Shown here: positions 16,264 to 24,515 of the stretch, piece by piece | Layout: every line of letters starts with the position of its first letter | How positions within the stretch are numbered: position 1 is the first letter of the stretch | Assembly: GCA_020161315.1 (NCBI GenBank) | Contig: JAIUOH010000016.1 | Span: 1 to 62,978 of the forward strand | Reading direction: 5' to 3' | Source: Actinomycetota bacterium | GTDB taxonomy: Bacteria > Actinomycetota > Actinomycetes > Actinomycetales > Microbacteriaceae | DNA: 62,978 bases | Program-made: the position numbers and the translations under genes | Notes under the pieces: generated by a model | Database searches by the model: none | Told to the model about the DNA's origin: nothing | Seen by the model: the letters and a program-made list of their open reading frames with translations, nothing else

Positions 16264-17397
16264 ATGACCCACCCCGCAGCAGCCAACCCGGTACGCGCCC
16301 GAGATCTCCGCGTACCCTTCGACGGCACCCCTGGCCCGCACAATGCGATCACCGACGTGCCCGGCCTCGAGGTAGGCTTCGTTACCCTCTCGCACGATGA
16401 GCCTGCCGTCGCCCGCACCGGCGTGACAGCAATCCTGCCGCGTGGCCGCGACAAGGCCGGCCTGCCGTGCGCGGCGGGCGTCGCGGTGCTCAATGGCAAC
16501 GGTGAACTCACAGGCAGAAGCTGGATCGAAGAGTCTGGTCAGCTGCAGGCCCCCATCGCCATCACCAACTCGCACGCGGTTGGCGCCGTGCACCGCGGGG
16601 TTGATCAGTGGATGGCCGAGCACCACCCTACGGTCGCCGCTGCGTGGATGCTTCCCGTGGTTGGCGAGACCTGGGATGGTTACCTCAACTCGATCAACGC
16701 CGATACCGTGCACCCCGAGCACGCGATCGCGGCACTCGACAAAGCCGCCACGGGCCCCGTCGCAGAGGGCAACGTTGGCGGCGGCACCGGCATGAACTGC
16801 TACGGCTTCAAGGGCGGCACGGGCACCGCCTCCCGCATCGTTCGTACCGCGGATCGCGACTACACCGTCGGCGTGCTCTTGCAGGCGAATTTCGGGTCGC
16901 GGCACGAGCTCAAGGTGGCTGGTCGCCCGCTTGGCCGCGAGTCGCTCGCACCGAACCCGATGGAGTCGAGTGGCTGGTTTGCAGAAGAGGCCGGCGTCGG
17001 CCACGCTGCGGTGCCCGGGGCAGGCAGCGTCATCGTCATCGTGGCAACCGACGTACCGCTGCTGCCCGACCAGTGCCGGGCGCTCGCGCGCCGCGTGCCA
17101 CTCGGCCTCGCGCGCACCGGCACCACCGCGAGCCACTTCTCGGGCGATATCTTTCTCGCGTTCTCGACCGCAAACGAGGGCGCACTCACCTCGCGCATGG
17201 GCACTGCGACCGGCATGACCGAGCAAATCGAGACACTCGCATGGGGCGGCATTGACCCGTTCTACGCCGCCACCGTCGAAGCCGTAGAAGAGGCCGTCAT
17301 CAACGCGCTCGTCGCCGCCACCGACACGGTTGGGCGAAAGGGACACGCGAGCTTCGCACTGCCCCACGACGAGGTACGCGCGGCGTTCGGTAACTAG
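16264..17397 (+). CDS. P1-family peptidase (DmpA/BapA-like, L-aminopeptidase/D-esterase)
   Basis: A 377-residue N-terminal-nucleophile hydrolase that self-cleaves into two chains. Family features visible are ITDVPGLEVGFVTL near 29-42, ITNSHAVGAVHRGVD near 100-114, GNVGGGTGMNCYGFKGGTGTASR near 169-191 (written across its two glycine-rich halves), and the expected cleavage point Gly254-Ser255 in PGAGSVIVIVATD, Ser255 becoming the new N-terminal nucleophile. Members release N-terminal D- or L-residues or beta-amino acids from small peptides and amides. Gene context (permease, TetR) suggests use of an exogenous small peptide or amide. Confidence 0.9.
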   Translation: MTHPAAANPVRARDLRVPFDGTPGPHNAITDVPGLEVGFVTLSHDEPAVARTGVTAILPRGRDKAGLPCAAGVAVLNGNGELTGRSWIEESGQLQAPIAITNSHAVGAVHRGVDQWMAEHHPTVAAAWMLPVVGETWDGYLNSINADTVHPEHAIAALDKAATGPVAEGNVGGGTGMNCYGFKGGTGTASRIVRTADRDYTVGVLLQANFGSRHELKVAGRPLGRESLAPNPMESSGWFAEEAGVGHAAVPGAGSVIVIVATDVPLLPDQCRALARRVPLGLARTGTTASHFSGDIFLAFSTANEGALTSRMGTATGMTEQIETLAWGGIDPFYAATVEAVEEAVINALVAATDTVGRKGHASFALPHDEVRAAFGN

Positions 17398-17463
17398 AGA
17401 GCACGTCGCCGATATTGTTGACCTAGACGAACTCCCGCCAACACCCCGACCGAAGGCCGCCTC

Positions 17464-18072
17464 TTGCCAGACAAACCGCTAGGGCTCCGTGAGCGCAACC
17501 GCATTCGCACCCGCGACGAGATCCTCGTTGCCATGTCGCTCATGCTTGGCGAACAATCGTTTGAGAGCATCACGGTTGACGAGGTCGCGCAGCGCGCCGG
17601 AGTGTCACGCGGCACCATCTATAGCTACTTTCCCGACGGCAGAGAGCAGTTGATTCGCGACGCCTACCTGCGCATCGCGAACCAGGTTATTGAAAAAGGA
17701 TCAGCGCAGCGTGATGCGCAGACCGATGTAAGTAAGCGAGTGCTCGCCATCGCCGGCGCACTGGCAAGCGTGACGGGCACCCCAGAAGGGCGTTTCTACG
17801 GCCTGTTGGGCGCAACCACTTTTGGCCCGCTTGGCGGGGTAACCGGGTCAGCCTCTGGCATGTTTCACACCATGCTCACCGAGGACCTACAGCGGGCAAT
17901 GGAACTTGGCCTGATCACCGCAACGGCGCGCGTCGAAGAGCTCGCAGTGCTTGTCTCTGGGGCAATTCGCGAGATCGGGGCGCGTGTTGCAAGCGAGCCT
18001 GCACAGGCAGAGGCGCTGCTCGATGCGCTGCGTGTCACCTGCGAGGCGCTGCTCGCGCCGACAAAGAAGTAG
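17464..18072 (+). CDS. TetR-family transcriptional regulator
   Basis: A 202-residue regulator with HTH ITVDEVAQRAGVSRGTIYSYFPDGREQLI at about 38-67 (key residues around GVSRGTIYSYF). The start appears to be TTG at 17464. It is 66 bases downstream of the peptidase gene on the same strand and probably cotranscribed with it. Confidence 0.85.
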   Translation: MPDKPLGLRERNRIRTRDEILVAMSLMLGEQSFESITVDEVAQRAGVSRGTIYSYFPDGREQLIRDAYLRIANQVIEKGSAQRDAQTDVSKRVLAIAGALASVTGTPEGRFYGLLGATTFGPLGGVTGSASGMFHTMLTEDLQRAMELGLITATARVEELAVLVSGAIREIGARVASEPAQAEALLDALRVTCEALLAPTKK

Positions 18073-18108
18073 CGGGATCGACTCGACTCGACTCGCTCGT
18101 CTCGCTCG

Positions 18109-18136
18109 TCTCGACAAGCTCGATGAGCGGTCGGGG
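18109..18136. repeat. Dispersed extragenic repeat, variant copy
   Basis: TCTCGACAAGCTCGATGAGC followed by GGTCGGGG, between the TetR gene and the convergent kinase gene. It is preceded by simple CTCG-type tandem sequence (18080-18108). It shares its core with 2599. Confidence 0.6.
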
Positions 18137-18138
18137 CA

Positions 18139-19137
18139 CTAGCCCAGTTTGCGCTCCAGCTCAGCGGCGATGCGCACCACATGTGGAACGATCTCGGCGA
18201 TGAGAAACGCCGCCGTATCTGTCTCTGGCCTCGTGGCAGCCCACCCCAGGTACGTGTAACCGCGCGCCACCAGAAAGAGGTCGAGCAACTGCTCTTCTGC
18301 CGCACTCAGCGTGCGCTCGGAGCGATACCCGGCGAGCAGGCTCGCGCGAAATGTCTGATAGTCGGGGTGGTCGTAGAAGAAGAACAGCGGCGTTGCGAGA
18401 TCAAAGAGGTACCAGCCGTCACCGAAATCATCGAAGTCGATCACCACGAGGTCGTCGCCCGCGATGAGCACATTCTCAGGGGTGAAGTCAGCGTGAATCG
18501 TGCCGTACACCGCGGGCGAAGTGCCATACTCGGCGAGCTCACGCTGCATGATCTCACGGGTGCGCACGAGTTGCTGACGGCTCGCGTCGTCAAGCCCTGG
18601 AACGGTGAGAGCGTCGCCCCAAAGGGCCCCCTTCCCCACGAGGCCCTCGGCATCCCACGGCGCTCGGTCGAAGCTACGCACACCCGCCAGCTCTTCAGCA
18701 ACCCCGTGCATGCGCGCGGCGATGCTCCCCATCGTGGTGAAGTGGCTTGCCTCAAGGCCGTCTGCGCCGTCTTCGGTCTCGGTGTCGCCGAGTTGGCGCG
18801 ATCCCTCTAGCCACATCTGCGCGTCAACGACCGCTTCGGTTTCACCGTCGCTCACCAGCACGGTGAATTCGCCGCTCAGAGTCGGAACAAGCCACACCAC
18901 CGGAAACCCGCGCTCGGCCAGCACCTCGATAAATTCCGACTCAGCCGATATCTCTTGCCTGCTGCGGTATCCAGGGCGATGCAGGCGCAGCGCGATCGCC
19001 CCGATGGGGGTCTCTGCTCGAAACACGGTGTTCTCGCGCATCTTCACAAACGTCAGCGGCACAGCGTCAGGGTCGAAGCCAAACTCGACGAGTGCGAGCT
19101 TTGCAAGAACGAGTGAGTTCGCTTCATTGAGAACCAA
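18139..19137 (-). CDS. APH-fold small-molecule kinase (amino-alcohol kinase candidate)
   Basis: A 332-residue phosphotransferase of the aminoglycoside phosphotransferase / choline kinase fold. The catalytic loop is YGTIHADFTPENVLI (HxDxxxxN) at about 228-242, and the Mg-binding VIDFDDFGDGWYLFDLA follows. I chose TTG at 19137 because GGAGG lies five bases upstream; the longer reading from 19191 has no site. It is divergent from a class-III PLP enzyme of the phospho-lyase type. In animals and bacteria such pairs phosphorylate and then eliminate phosphate from hydroxylysine or ethanolamine. Its natural substrate is unknown. Confidence 0.8.
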   Translation of the reverse strand: MVLNEANSLVLAKLALVEFGFDPDAVPLTFVKMRENTVFRAETPIGAIALRLHRPGYRSRQEISAESEFIEVLAERGFPVVWLVPTLSGEFTVLVSDGETEAVVDAQMWLEGSRQLGDTETEDGADGLEASHFTTMGSIAARMHGVAEELAGVRSFDRAPWDAEGLVGKGALWGDALTVPGLDDASRQQLVRTREIMQRELAEYGTSPAVYGTIHADFTPENVLIAGDDLVVIDFDDFGDGWYLFDLATPLFFFYDHPDYQTFRASLLAGYRSERTLSAAEEQLLDLFLVARGYTYLGWAATRPETDTAAFLIAEIVPHVVRIAAELERKLG

Positions 19138-19202
19138 AATCGCCTCCACGGTGATTGAACAATGGCATTGCATTCGATCGTAGCCGCACATTCCAAAAAC
19201 GT

Positions 19203-19238
19203 AAACACCTTGTCTAGTGTTTGATCAACAAATACAAT
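19203..19238 (+). promoter_or_regulatory. Promoter and palindrome between kinase and PLP enzyme
   Basis: TTGTCT (19210-19215) and TACAAT (19233-19238) with a 17-base spacer make a good sigma-70-type promoter for the PLP gene, about 40 bases before its start. A palindrome AAACAC-N8-GTGTTT (19203-19222) overlaps the -35 box and is a likely repressor site controlling the divergent genes. Confidence 0.6.
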
Positions 19239-19277
19239 TATCAAGAATCGCCCACTGCTCAACGAATGGAGCCCGAG

Positions 19278-20570
19278 ATGCCCGTTGCCAGCACCCCCGA
19301 GACCCCTACCCTGCTCGAGCGACGCAGGGCAACGCTCGGCAGCCACTCACCGCTCTTCTACAACACCCCGCTCGAGATCGTCAGCGGCAAGGGTGTCTGG
19401 TTGCGCTCAGCCGAGGGTAAACGCTACCTCGACGCATACAACAACGTGCCGCACGTGGGCCACGCGCACCCCGCCGTCGCGAACGCCGTCTCGCAACAGA
19501 TGCGCAAGGTAGCACTGAACACCCGCTACCTCAACGACCGCGTGGTGAACTACGCCGAGGCACTGCTCGCGACCCTGCACCCCACGCTCAACCGCGTCTC
19601 GTTTGGCAACAGTGGCTCAGAAGCAAACGAACTCGCGATTCGCCTCGCACGCTTCAAGAGCCGCAACACCGGCCTCATCATGAGCGATTACAGCTACCAC
19701 GGCACCACACTTACGCTCGCCCAGGCCACAACGGGGCTCACCACGAGCGAAGCCATGGGCGAGAACGTGCGCACGATTCGCATTCCAGACTCGACCGGAC
19801 TCGACAACGCGGCAACAGAGCGGTTGCTCGCCTCGTCGCTCGCAGAGGTCGACTCCGTGATTACCTCACTCCAGAATGCGGGCTTCGGCGTGGCAGCCGT
19901 GCTCTTCGATCCGCTCTTCTCGACTGAGGGCCTCGCCAAAGTGCCTGCGGGTTATGTCGAGGGGCTCGTGAAACGCGTGCGTGAGGCCGGGGGCCTCTAC
20001 ATCGCCGACGAGGTACAGTCCGGCTTCGGCCGTGTGGGGCGCCTCATGTGGGGCCACGAGCTCTTTGACGCAGTGCCCGACATCGTCACAATGGGCAAGC
20101 CGATGGGCAATGGGCACCCCCTCGGCGCGACCGTCATGAACGCCGAGCTGCTCGAGGCGTTCGGCGCCGAGAATATGTTCTTCAACACGTTTGCAGGCAA
20201 TCCGGTGTCCTCTGCTGCGGGTCACGCCGTACTGCAGGTCATGACAGACGAGCAACTGATGCCGCGCGCGGCCGCAAACGGCGCGCTCTTGAGACGTGAA
20301 CTCAGTGGCGCGGTGGCGGGTGTCGCCGGCGTCGGCGAGGTGCGCGGTGACGGCCTCTTTGCGGGCATGCGCTTCACCGACCCCGAGACCGGCGAGGCAG
20401 ATCCCGCTACCGCAAAACGCGTGGTCGAGTCGATGTATCGCGACGGTGTACTCATTAGCCGCATTGGGCGAAACGACGAAGTGCTCAAGATTCGCCCGCC
20501 ACTCGCTTTCGAGGCGGGCGACGTCGAGGTGCTCGTCACCAAACTAAGCCGCATCATCGCGGCCCTGTGA
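19278..20570 (+). CDS. Class-III PLP enzyme, amino-alcohol O-phosphate phospho-lyase-like
   Basis: A 430-residue PLP fold-type I protein. The pattern RYLDAYNNVPHVGHAHP, LNTRYLNDRVVNYAEALLATL and NSGSEANELAIRLAR is closer to the ETNPPL/PHYKPL (AGXT2L) phospho-lyases than to GABA transaminases. PLP lysine is Lys274 in TMGKPMGNGHP, and DEVQSGFGR is at 244-252. ATG 19278 has GGAG six bases upstream. With the divergent kinase it would form a two-step deamination: phosphorylate an amino alcohol, then eliminate phosphate and ammonia to give an aldehyde or ketone. The substrate assignment is inference. Confidence 0.8.
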   Translation: MPVASTPETPTLLERRRATLGSHSPLFYNTPLEIVSGKGVWLRSAEGKRYLDAYNNVPHVGHAHPAVANAVSQQMRKVALNTRYLNDRVVNYAEALLATLHPTLNRVSFGNSGSEANELAIRLARFKSRNTGLIMSDYSYHGTTLTLAQATTGLTTSEAMGENVRTIRIPDSTGLDNAATERLLASSLAEVDSVITSLQNAGFGVAAVLFDPLFSTEGLAKVPAGYVEGLVKRVREAGGLYIADEVQSGFGRVGRLMWGHELFDAVPDIVTMGKPMGNGHPLGATVMNAELLEAFGAENMFFNTFAGNPVSSAAGHAVLQVMTDEQLMPRAAANGALLRRELSGAVAGVAGVGEVRGDGLFAGMRFTDPETGEADPATAKRVVESMYRDGVLISRIGRNDEVLKIRPPLAFEAGDVEVLVTKLSRIIAAL

Positions 20571-20753
20571 TCCTTTTCGACACAATGGAACAGCTTTGCA
20601 ACCCACCCCGCAGCACCCCGGCTTGTCTCAGAGCGCGGGGCATAGCCTCTGGGTGCATTTCTGCACACGGAGTATAGACATCACGACCCGATTCATGTTT
20701 CACTTTCGACAGCTCAATCTCTGAGCGACCACTCCAACGAAGGAGGACTTCCA

Positions 20754-22217
20754 ATGACGGAAGCAACCACCGACCTCGCGCGCAACAAGCTCGGCGTCGG
20801 GTCAATCGTTTTTCTCGTGCTTGCAGCAGTCGCACCGGTCACTGTGCTGATCGTCGTGCTGCCGCTCGCAATCGCACTCGGCAACGGCGGCGGCATTCCC
20901 ATTGCAATTTTGCTCGTGGCTGCGGCGCTGCTGCTGTTCGCAGTCGGCTACGCACAGATCACCAAGGAGCTCACCAACGCGGGCGGCTTCTATGCGATCG
21001 CGGTCAAGGGCCTCGGCAAGACCGCGGGCCTGATTACCGGCCTCATCGCAACGATCGGCTACAACGCATTTGTTGCGGGCGCGCTCGGCACCATCGGATT
21101 CTTCGCCGGTGTAGTCGTCGCCCCGCACCTCTTCGGCATTGAGCTCGACTGGTTCTGGACCGGCCTCGTGCTCTTTATCGTCGTGTTCCTGCTCGCCCGG
21201 TCAGGCATTCACGTCAGCGCGGTCGTGCTCGGCATCGCGCTGGTGCTTGAGATCTTGCTGGTGTTCGTGTTTGCCTTCGCGGTGCTGTTTACGCACGGCT
21301 TCGACCTGGCGATCTTTACGCCACAGGTCATCACCGGCGGCTCACTGTGGATCGGCCTGCTGCTCGCCGCAACCGCGTTCATCGGCTTCGAGGCAACCGC
21401 ACTCTTCGGCGAAGAGGCGAAGGAGCCGCGCAAGACCATCCCGCGCGCCACCTACGTCGCCATCATCGTGATCGGTCTGATGCACGCATTTGCCGCCTGG
21501 GCGATCGTCAGCGCACTCGGGCTTGAGAAGTCGCAAGACGAAGCGCTCGCACACCTCGCAGACGGCGATCTGACGCTCATGCTCGTCGAGAAGTACCTCG
21601 GCGGCTTCGGCCTCACCATCGCGCTCGTGCTGGTCGTGGTCAGCCTCTTCGCTGCCCAGCTCGCGTTCCACAACTCGGCCGGCCGCTATCTCTTCTCGCT
21701 CGGCCGCGCCCGTGTGCTGCCGCACTGGCTCGCGGTAACGAACAAAAAGGGCTCGCCAGAGCGCGCGCTCATCGTGAACTTCGCGTTCGCGGTGATTGTC
21801 GCAGCGATCTTCCGCTTCACGTTCCCCGACCTGCCCGCCGTTGTCACGCTCGTGCCGGTAGGCCTCGGCTTTGCCACCCTCGCGATCATGATCGTGCAGG
21901 CAATTGCCGCGCTCGCGGTCGTCGCGTACTTCCGCAAGAAGAACGACCCGCGCATCTGGAGCACGCTTGTGGCTCCGGGCCTCGGGTTTCTCGCGCTCGC
22001 GGTATTCAGCGTCATGGCAATCGTCAATTTTGCGACGGTCGCAGGCTCGAGCGAGACCTACGTGCTCGTGCTGCCGTGGATTCTTGTGGTCGCAGTAGTC
22101 GGCGGCATCGGCTACGGCGCCTACTTGAAGGCGAAGAAGCCAGACGTCTACGCGGGCCTTTCTGACGATCTTGAGAAGTTCGATGAAGAGCTTGCCGAGG
22201 CTTCGGCCGGCAACTGA
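20754..22217 (+). CDS. APC-superfamily permease
   Basis: A 487-residue transporter with about 12 TM segments. It contains KELTNAGGFYAIAVKGLGK in TM3 and GFEATALFGEEAKEPRKTIPRAT plus FAAQLAFHNSAGRYLFSLGRARVLP. GGAGG lies upstream of ATG 20754. It is in line between the PLP enzyme and an SDR, so it probably imports the amino alcohol handled by the kinase and lyase. Confidence 0.9.
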   Translation: MTEATTDLARNKLGVGSIVFLVLAAVAPVTVLIVVLPLAIALGNGGGIPIAILLVAAALLLFAVGYAQITKELTNAGGFYAIAVKGLGKTAGLITGLIATIGYNAFVAGALGTIGFFAGVVVAPHLFGIELDWFWTGLVLFIVVFLLARSGIHVSAVVLGIALVLEILLVFVFAFAVLFTHGFDLAIFTPQVITGGSLWIGLLLAATAFIGFEATALFGEEAKEPRKTIPRATYVAIIVIGLMHAFAAWAIVSALGLEKSQDEALAHLADGDLTLMLVEKYLGGFGLTIALVLVVVSLFAAQLAFHNSAGRYLFSLGRARVLPHWLAVTNKKGSPERALIVNFAFAVIVAAIFRFTFPDLPAVVTLVPVGLGFATLAIMIVQAIAALAVVAYFRKKNDPRIWSTLVAPGLGFLALAVFSVMAIVNFATVAGSSETYVLVLPWILVVAVVGGIGYGAYLKAKKPDVYAGLSDDLEKFDEELAEASAGN

Positions 22218-22229
22218 AAGTAACCCATC

Positions 22230-23039
22230 ATGAACGAGACACCCACTGCAGCCACGGCAACTGAGCGCGTCTCGCTCGGCCTGCCCCGACGTGTCGCCAT
22301 CACCGGCGGCGCGTCGGGCATTGGCCTCGCCTGCGCAAAGCTCTACCTCGAGGCTGGCGCAAGCGTCGGCATCATCGGCCGCTCGCAGGCCAAGCTCGAC
22401 GCGGCAGCCGCGTCACTCGCAGATGCTGCCGCATCTGGCGGCGGATCCATCGTTTCGGTCGCGGCTGACGTCGCCGACGAAGCTGCAATGGCCGCCGCAC
22501 TCAGCGATATTTCTACGAGGATCGGCGGTCTCGATGCGCTCGTTGTCTCTGCCGGCGTTGCGCTCGAAACCGGGCTGCTCGTGCCCGAGGCAAGCGTCGA
22601 GAGTTTCCGCAAGACACTCGAGGTGAACGTGCTCGGCGCGTTCATTGCAACGAAGGCTGCGCTACCTCACCTGGCTAACACCGAGGCTGCCACGATCACC
22701 ATCATCGGCTCGGATTCGGGTTTTGTTGCGGTACCCGGCATGGTCGCTTACAACGCGTCGAAGGGCGCAATCGTGCAACTCACCCGCGCGCTGGCTGTTG
22801 AGCTTTACGAGACCCACGGCATTCGTGTGAACAGCGTGGCCCCCTCGATCGTTGACACCCCGATGGCGCGCCACGATCTCGGCGATGAGCTCATGGACAA
22901 CCCGAATTTTCCGTTGCAATCAGCCGAAGACATCGCCTGGTCGGTGGCGTATCTATCGAGCCGTCGCGCCCGCGCAGTCAACGGGCACACAATGCTCTCT
23001 GACTTCGGGTACACCGGCAAGTCGTCGTTTCCGGCGTAG
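22230..23039 (+). CDS. Short-chain dehydrogenase/reductase
   Basis: A 269-residue classical SDR. The cofactor motif is ITGGASGIGLA (TGxxxGIG), catalytic Ser is in IIGSDSGF, and YNASK (Tyr-x-x-x-Lys) lies near residues 173-177. VNSVAPSIVDTPM follows. It starts 12 bases after the permease, so it is in the same operon. It probably oxidises an alcohol or reduces the carbonyl product of the module. Confidence 0.88.
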   Translation: MNETPTAATATERVSLGLPRRVAITGGASGIGLACAKLYLEAGASVGIIGRSQAKLDAAAASLADAAASGGGSIVSVAADVADEAAMAAALSDISTRIGGLDALVVSAGVALETGLLVPEASVESFRKTLEVNVLGAFIATKAALPHLANTEAATITIIGSDSGFVAVPGMVAYNASKGAIVQLTRALAVELYETHGIRVNSVAPSIVDTPMARHDLGDELMDNPNFPLQSAEDIAWSVAYLSSRRARAVNGHTMLSDFGYTGKSSFPA

Positions 23040-23047
23040 ACCACCGC

Positions 23048-23066
23048 CCCGAGCTTGTCGAGAGGG
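23048..23066. repeat. Dispersed extragenic repeat, variant copy
   Basis: CCGAGCTTGTCGAGAGGG-type sequence just after the SDR gene, related to the copies at 2541 and 12013. A small hairpin ATCCGA/TCGGAT follows near 23076-23092. Confidence 0.5.
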
Positions 23067-23169
23067 CAACACCGTTATCCGATCTCCTTCGGATGACCTG
23101 CTGGTCTTTCGCCATGACCACGGGCGAGCCAACACGTCGACGCTGTTGAGCCATTCCTTAGCGGTCTGT

Positions 23170-23376
23170 TCAAAAGATCAGACAGACGCCAAAGAAGGTC
23201 CAGCCAAACGCAAACACAGCCATGTAGCCCGGTGTGAATGCTTGTGCAGCGGGCTCGCCACTACCAATCGGGCCCTCCCGATGCCACCATTGGAAAAAGT
23301 TTGCAAGCCTTCTCCTAAAAACAAACATCGCTATCCCGGTCAGAACCATAATTACGCCGACCACTGGTTCACACAT
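23170..23376 (-). CDS. Small membrane protein, paralogue of the next gene
   Basis: A protein of about 68 residues with two hydrophobic segments (VVGVIMVLTGIAMFVF and YMAVFAFGWTFFGVCLIF) separated by RRRLANFFQWWHREGP. The motif FRxRxAxFFxWxHRxxP is shared with the gene just upstream (23390-23617), so they are tandem paralogues. The start is uncertain: ATG 23376 has AAGGA immediately before it, and an ATG at 23418 overlaps the upstream gene. Function unknown. Confidence 0.55.
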   Translation of the reverse strand: MCEPVVGVIMVLTGIAMFVFRRRLANFFQWWHREGPIGSGEPAAQAFTPGYMAVFAFGWTFFGVCLIF

Positions 23377-23389
23377 TCCTTCATAAGCA

Positions 23390-23617
23390 CTACTCCCACG
23401 GAAACCAGAGCAATCCATATCCTTTCAACACGATCAGCGCTCCCATCAAGAACGCGATAAGCGCTGTCCTCACGATGTATTTTGTGGTCGACCTGGAGGC
23501 ATACGCGTCACCGCCTCCACCGGGTGCATTGCGATGCATCCAGACGAAGAAACGAGCGATGCGATGCCTAAAGACAATGAGAACAATTGACGCCACAATC
23601 AGGGACCATCCAGCCAT
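23390..23617 (-). CDS. Small membrane protein, tandem paralogue
   Basis: A 75-residue protein with two TM segments (MAGWSLIVASIVLIVF and TALIAFLMGALIVLKGYGLLWF) and the loop FRHRIARFFVWMHRNAPGGGG. ATG 23617 follows an AGGAAGG ribosome site. It shares the FRxRxAxFFxWxHRxxP motif with the next gene. Function unknown; the local sequence is richer in A+T than the flanks. Confidence 0.6.
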   Translation of the reverse strand: MAGWSLIVASIVLIVFRHRIARFFVWMHRNAPGGGGDAYASRSTTKYIVRTALIAFLMGALIVLKGYGLLWFPWE

Positions 23618-23756
23618 ATTGCCTTCCTCTATGAAGTAGCTACTGTAATTATTCCTGCGCATCCAATACAGGCTCCTTCCGAGAACCCATAGCTTGCGCT
23701 AAATATGGGGTCCTTTGATTCGCTTCTACCAAAATAGACCAAACCTGTAGAACAAG

Positions 23757-24140
23757 TCAGTGGAGGTCGGACACGGAGTCAGCAATCCGGTCGATGCGAT
23801 TCACGAAGATGAAATCGCCCGTCTGGGTTTCTGAGAGCATCCGGTTCAGGTTGGCTCTCGCAATGTCAGGCTCGGGCCCGTGGTCGCAGAAGATCGTCAC
23901 CGAGCCGAGCGCTTCCGCATGCCGTTCGAGGCACTCGTAGCTGCATATCCATAGGCTTGGTGAACCATGACGACCCGCCTTCCGTCTCATCGATGAGCGA
24001 TACTGTGCCACCGATGATGAACCCGGGTTCGGGCGCCAGGCTCCCTGACCGGAAGTGCGCTCTTTTCTGCTATCTATCGATGCATAGTCCGTTCCACCAG
24101 TTGTCGTTCCCCGCATAGCACGGTTCTTCCACTTGCCCAC
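23757..24140 (-). pseudogene. Serine-recombinase (resolvase) remnant
   Basis: Only the end of this reading frame is recognisable. ARANLNRMLSETQTGDFIF followed by VNRIDRIADSVSDLH resembles the resolvase segment 'L..ML...+.GD.++V.+.DRLARS..DL', but it stops right there. There is no N-terminal catalytic-serine region in frame and no DNA-binding domain. It is most likely a decayed fragment and marks past integration or inversion activity beside the island. Confidence 0.5.
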
Positions 24141-24152
24141 AAACAGCTATGT

Positions 24153-24176
24153 GCACCTTTGCAAAGGTGCTATATT
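24153..24176 (+). promoter_or_regulatory. Perfect 18-bp palindrome plus -10 box, ArsR autoregulation site
   Basis: GCACCTTTGCAAAGGTGC (24153-24170) is a perfect palindrome. It is directly followed by TATATT (24171-24176), a likely -10 box only six bases before the ArsR ATG, so the transcript is probably leaderless. Binding of the ArsR dimer here would shut its own promoter. Confidence 0.7.
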
Positions 24177-24182
24177 GCAAAT

Positions 24183-24515
24183 ATGACAGACACGGCATCA
24201 GGCATCTTCGCGGCTCTCGCGCACCCGACTCGCCGGCAGATTCTGCAGGACCTCAAAGACGGGGAGCTGGCCGCGGGCGAGATCGCTGCTCGCTTCAATG
24301 CCACCGGCCCGACGATCTCTCGACACCTGGCCGCGCTCAGGCAGGCAGGGCTCGTGTCCGAGAGGCGTGATGCGAACCGCATTCTGTACGCACTCGTCGG
24401 CGAACGACTCGCATTGTCTGTCGGGGATTTCCTCTCGACGGTGTGTCCTGAGCAGATCGTCCTACGAGAGGCCCGCAAGCGCGGCACCGATCGTGCAGCA
24501 GAGGCACGCGCATGA
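24183..24515 (+). CDS. ArsR-family (SdpR-like) transcriptional repressor
   Basis: A 110-residue winged-helix regulator. FAALAHPTRRQILQDL and GEIAARFNATGPTISRHLAALRQAGLV make the HTH (key residues HPTRR and SRHLAAL), with the wing at SERRDANRILYAL. There is no metal-binding ELCVC motif of true ArsR/SmtB sensors, so it is closer to the SdpR autorepressor type. No Shine-Dalgarno precedes ATG 24183. Its TGA overlaps the ATG of the next gene (ATGA). Confidence 0.85.
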   Translation: MTDTASGIFAALAHPTRRQILQDLKDGELAAGEIAARFNATGPTISRHLAALRQAGLVSERRDANRILYALVGERLALSVGDFLSTVCPEQIVLREARKRGTDRAAEARA

